NCBI GenBank assembly: GCA_001969505.1
Contig: LSSK01001553.1
Coordinates: forward strand, 1 to 32,314
DNA: 32,314 nucleotides
DNA from: Zancudomyces culisetae
Taxonomy: Eukaryota > Kickxellomycota > Harpellomycetes > Harpellales > Legeriomycetaceae
Direction: 5' to 3'
Shown here: in pieces, positions 30,075 through 32,314 of the stretch
Layout: each line of letters begins with the position of its first letter
How positions within the stretch are numbered: the first letter of the stretch is position 1
Translations under genes and position numbers: made by a program
The notes under the pieces: model-generated
Told to the model about the DNA's origin: nothing
Database searches by the model: none
Seen by the model: the letters and a program-made list of their open reading frames with translations, nothing else

Positions 30075-30892
30075 ATGAGTACTTTTTTACGAAGATTGCA
30101 GCAAGAGCTCAGAAATCTAGAAAAAAACAAACCAGCAGAAATTGCCTACCTGCAGCCGTCAGAAGATGATATAACAGCCTGGAAGGCAATTCTAAGGGGA
30201 CCTGATGGTTCTCCATATCAAGGTAAGAGGATAAACGGTAGAAAATAACTAAAAAAAGACGATATGGGCAGAGAATTAAATGAGACTGGAGATAAAAACA
30301 ATATCAAGAATGTGAATGGGAATGTGAATATATATTTTTCTGGATCGGGTATATATACGAACCATATACACTGAGCGTTAAAGTATTTATAACATTGCCT
30401 TGATATCTGAAAATGACTGGCACAATAATAACTGTACGAGAAAATCTATTTCGGGTACTTATTAAACATGTCTAAAAAAACATAACTATGAAATAGGTGG
30501 TTTATTTGAGTTAAGCATAGCTGTACCCGAAACGTACCCCATGAATCCACCGAGTGTTAACTTTGTAACAACAGTATGTCATCCAAATGTTCATTTAGAG
30601 GTAAATTTTATGGGTATATATTTATAATCAGAATGGATAGTATGAGGAGGAATAGGAGGCTCGCATTATTAACTTCCATTCAGTTATATAACTGAGAATC
30701 TTGGTATAATAGACAGGAGAAATTTGTCTTGATATTCTAAAAGATCAGTGGTCGCCAGTTTGGACAATAAAAACCATATGTACTGCCATCCACTCGTTAA
30801 TGGTCGATCCTGAGCCAAACAGTCCACTCAACTGTGATGCAGGTACGGCAGCTGTCAAAGCAACTATTTTGGATGCGATAGTTTATGTATAA
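30075..30892 (+). CDS. PEX4: Peroxisomal-type ubiquitin-conjugating enzyme E2 (Pex4/Ubc10-like), three exons
   Basis: An E2 that, in the Pex4 role, mono-ubiquitinates the PTS1 receptor Pex5 so it can be recycled from the peroxisomal membrane. Exons 30075-30222, 30497-30600 and 30713-30892 give 432 nt, 143 residues. The UBC fold is complete: helix 1 (STFLRRLQQELRNLE), WKAILRGPDGSPYQGG, YPMNPPSVNF, the HPN motif at 78-80, and the active-site Cys C89 in TGEICLDIL, followed by KDQWSPVWTI. The stretch PEPNSPLNCDAG is characteristic of Pex4 rather than of general E2s. The C-terminus is shorter than usual for Pex4 (about 160-180), ending ILDAIVYV. The start at 30075 is the only ATG in frame. The E2 call is firm, the Pex4 assignment good. 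Confidence 0.85.
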
Positions 30893-31891
30893 ACATTAAA
30901 CCCTCTAATTTCTATAATATGTATTCGTTTTATCCCGATTAATGGGCTCGCTTAAAAAAATGCGAAGATTGAAGTGTAAATGACAAAACTCACGATTGTA
31001 TTATCTGTACTTTGGATATAGCGAACCTGCTTAGATGTGGTGACAAAATAGGGTACAACTCCCTAGTCAGGTTGTACACAAAGATGTATGCACCAAGTGA
31101 TAAAATATTTTATTAAGAATTATTTAAATGGCATCACTCTGTTTACCATGACTTTGTATTTATCTATTTTTGGATGACAAGTACTGTTTATCCGTTGATC
31201 TTAATTATTTAACCACAGGATGCACAACTTGTGCTGCTGACTCCTGTATTTCTTGTATTAAGAGTTGATTCAATAAAGATGTAGATCAATATCCGACATT
31301 TTATAGAAAAACCTAAACACCATATGATCTCAATCTGCTACCTTTGCCTTCACCTCGCTAGCATACTATTGAGAATATCATACAAGTATAGTCCTATCTC
31401 GTACACATATTGGTTACAGTTTATCTTTTGCTCTTTCCACCATGTATCTTGGATACTATCAAAAAAAAAAAACTCGGTGGAAATTGCTGCAATTTGCTTG
31501 ATTTAGAAATTTCCACCCGGTCGTTTGGTCTTTATTCCCCGCACCCCCTAATTAAAAAAAAAGAACATGTAAAAGCAAATTTACACAGAAATTCGCGGAT
31601 AAATCAAAATACTCCGACTGTTTTGCAAATAGCCTTTGCCACTTTTTTATCACCACCTGAATTTGTGATAAAAAAATGAAAATAATGAAAAAAAATGGGG
31701 GAAGTGGAGAACTATTCAACATTTTCAAATGGTTTAGTTGATTAGTTGAGAAGCAACGCAACACCTACTTTTCAATATAAACCCAAGTTGCTCCCACTAA
31801 AAGCATTCACCGAGATAACCACTAAACTTTACAAACAGCTTTACAAAACCGAAAAGACAAACACCAAAATATCAACCTCAATCAAAACACA
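30893..31891. other. Intergenic region between PEX4 and GCV1
   Basis: About 1 kb with the GCV1 promoter. The sequence is AT-rich; the few frames present lack motifs. CAAAACA/CAAACACC-type, C/A-rich leader sequence lies directly upstream of the GCV1 ATG. Confidence 0.5.
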
Positions 31892-32314
31892 ATGAGCCTA
31901 AAAGTCTTGAGAGCAGCCAACATAAAGCCGGTGATAAACCAGTATCTTGTCCGTGCGCTTAGATACAACACAACGCGTAAGTCATCCCCATGTTAAGTTA
32001 TAAAGATATGGTCCATTGTTGTAGAGCACTTTAGACGAATTATACAAAAAGAAATACGCTATTTACGATTTGGAAAAAAGGGACATTAACCAAGTGAATA
32101 AAGAATTCCTAAAATAAATAGAGGCACCGAAAACTACACCGCTATATGATCTACATGTCTCAAAGGGTGGAAAAATGGTTCCCTTCGGAGGTTGGAGTAT
32201 GCCTTTACAGTACTCTGATCTATCTGCATTAGATTCACACCTGTGGACCCGTGAAAACGCTTCGCTATTTGACGTATCACATATGATGCAGTTGAAGATA
32301 AGCGGCCCAACACG
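31892..32314 (+). CDS. GCV1: Glycine cleavage system T-protein (aminomethyltransferase), 5' part (partial)
   Basis: T-protein transfers the methylene group of the aminomethyl-lipoyl H-protein to tetrahydrofolate and releases ammonia, in the mitochondrial matrix. Exon 1 is 31892-31976, a basic, mitochondrial-type leader ([20 protein letters not shown]). Exon 2 starts at 32122 and is cut by the window end. It opens with the strongly conserved T-protein N-terminus: [49 protein letters not shown]. The join (C|AG) keeps the frame. About 92 residues of some 400 are visible. The CDS is truncated only by the window edge. Confidence 0.95.

Overview
This is a nuclear chromosome segment from an AT-rich, intron-bearing fungus. 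About 30 short GT-AG introns (roughly 45-520 nt) can be placed, most with GTAAGT- or GTATGT-like donors. The gene set is fungal: a GPI-type GH17 cell-wall glucanase, VIP1/Asp1, PEX4, an NPC2/PG-PI transfer-type ML protein and SAP30. A complete MMAA/MeaB-type GTPase, the chaperone of B12-dependent methylmalonyl-CoA mutase, points away from Dikarya, which generally lack cobalamin metabolism, and toward an early-diverging lineage (Mucoromycota, Zoopagomycota or chytrid-grade). The lineage is an inference from gene content; no rRNA or other phylogenetic marker was analysed.

Layout. 1-1592 (-): N-terminal half of eIF3a, cut by the window edge. 3222-5428 (+): six-exon cardiolipin synthase, overlapping tail-to-tail with 5386-8910 (-), a two-exon VIP1-type inositol pyrophosphate kinase. 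9055-9261 (-): small uncharacterised ORF upstream of VIP1. 10503-11674 (-): five-exon TRAPP subunit TRS31. 12066-13154 (-): GH17 glucanase. 15264-15943 (-): four-exon SAP30-like protein with a 14-nt microexon. 17441-17986 (-): NAC alpha (EGD2). 19178-19800 (+): V-ATPase subunit G (VMA10), with an intron right after the start codon. 21017-21712 (+): COX11. 22100-23824 (-): six-exon MMAA GTPase. 24992-26739 (+): six-exon PP4 regulatory subunit 2. 27259-27993 (-): ML-domain lipid-transfer protein. 30075-30892 (+): PEX4-like ubiquitin-conjugating enzyme. 31892 to the end (+): start of glycine cleavage T-protein (GCV1).

The genes do not form a pathway cluster. Four encode mitochondrial proteins (cardiolipin synthase, COX11, MMAA, GCV1), three act in the endomembrane system (TRS31, VMA10, NPC2-like), and the rest serve translation, signalling, chromatin, peroxisomes and the cell wall. 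The exon joins were made by hand; in every complete gene the summed exon lengths are divisible by three and the joins restore family motifs, so most models are firm without transcript data. Intergenic stretches of about 0.4-2.1 kb hold simple repeats and only weak ORFs. I saw no tRNA, rRNA, transposon or CRISPR array, and no convincing new multi-gene system. The main points of interest are the B12 chaperone, the antisense CDS overlap, unusual splice arrangements and a disulfide loss in the ML protein.
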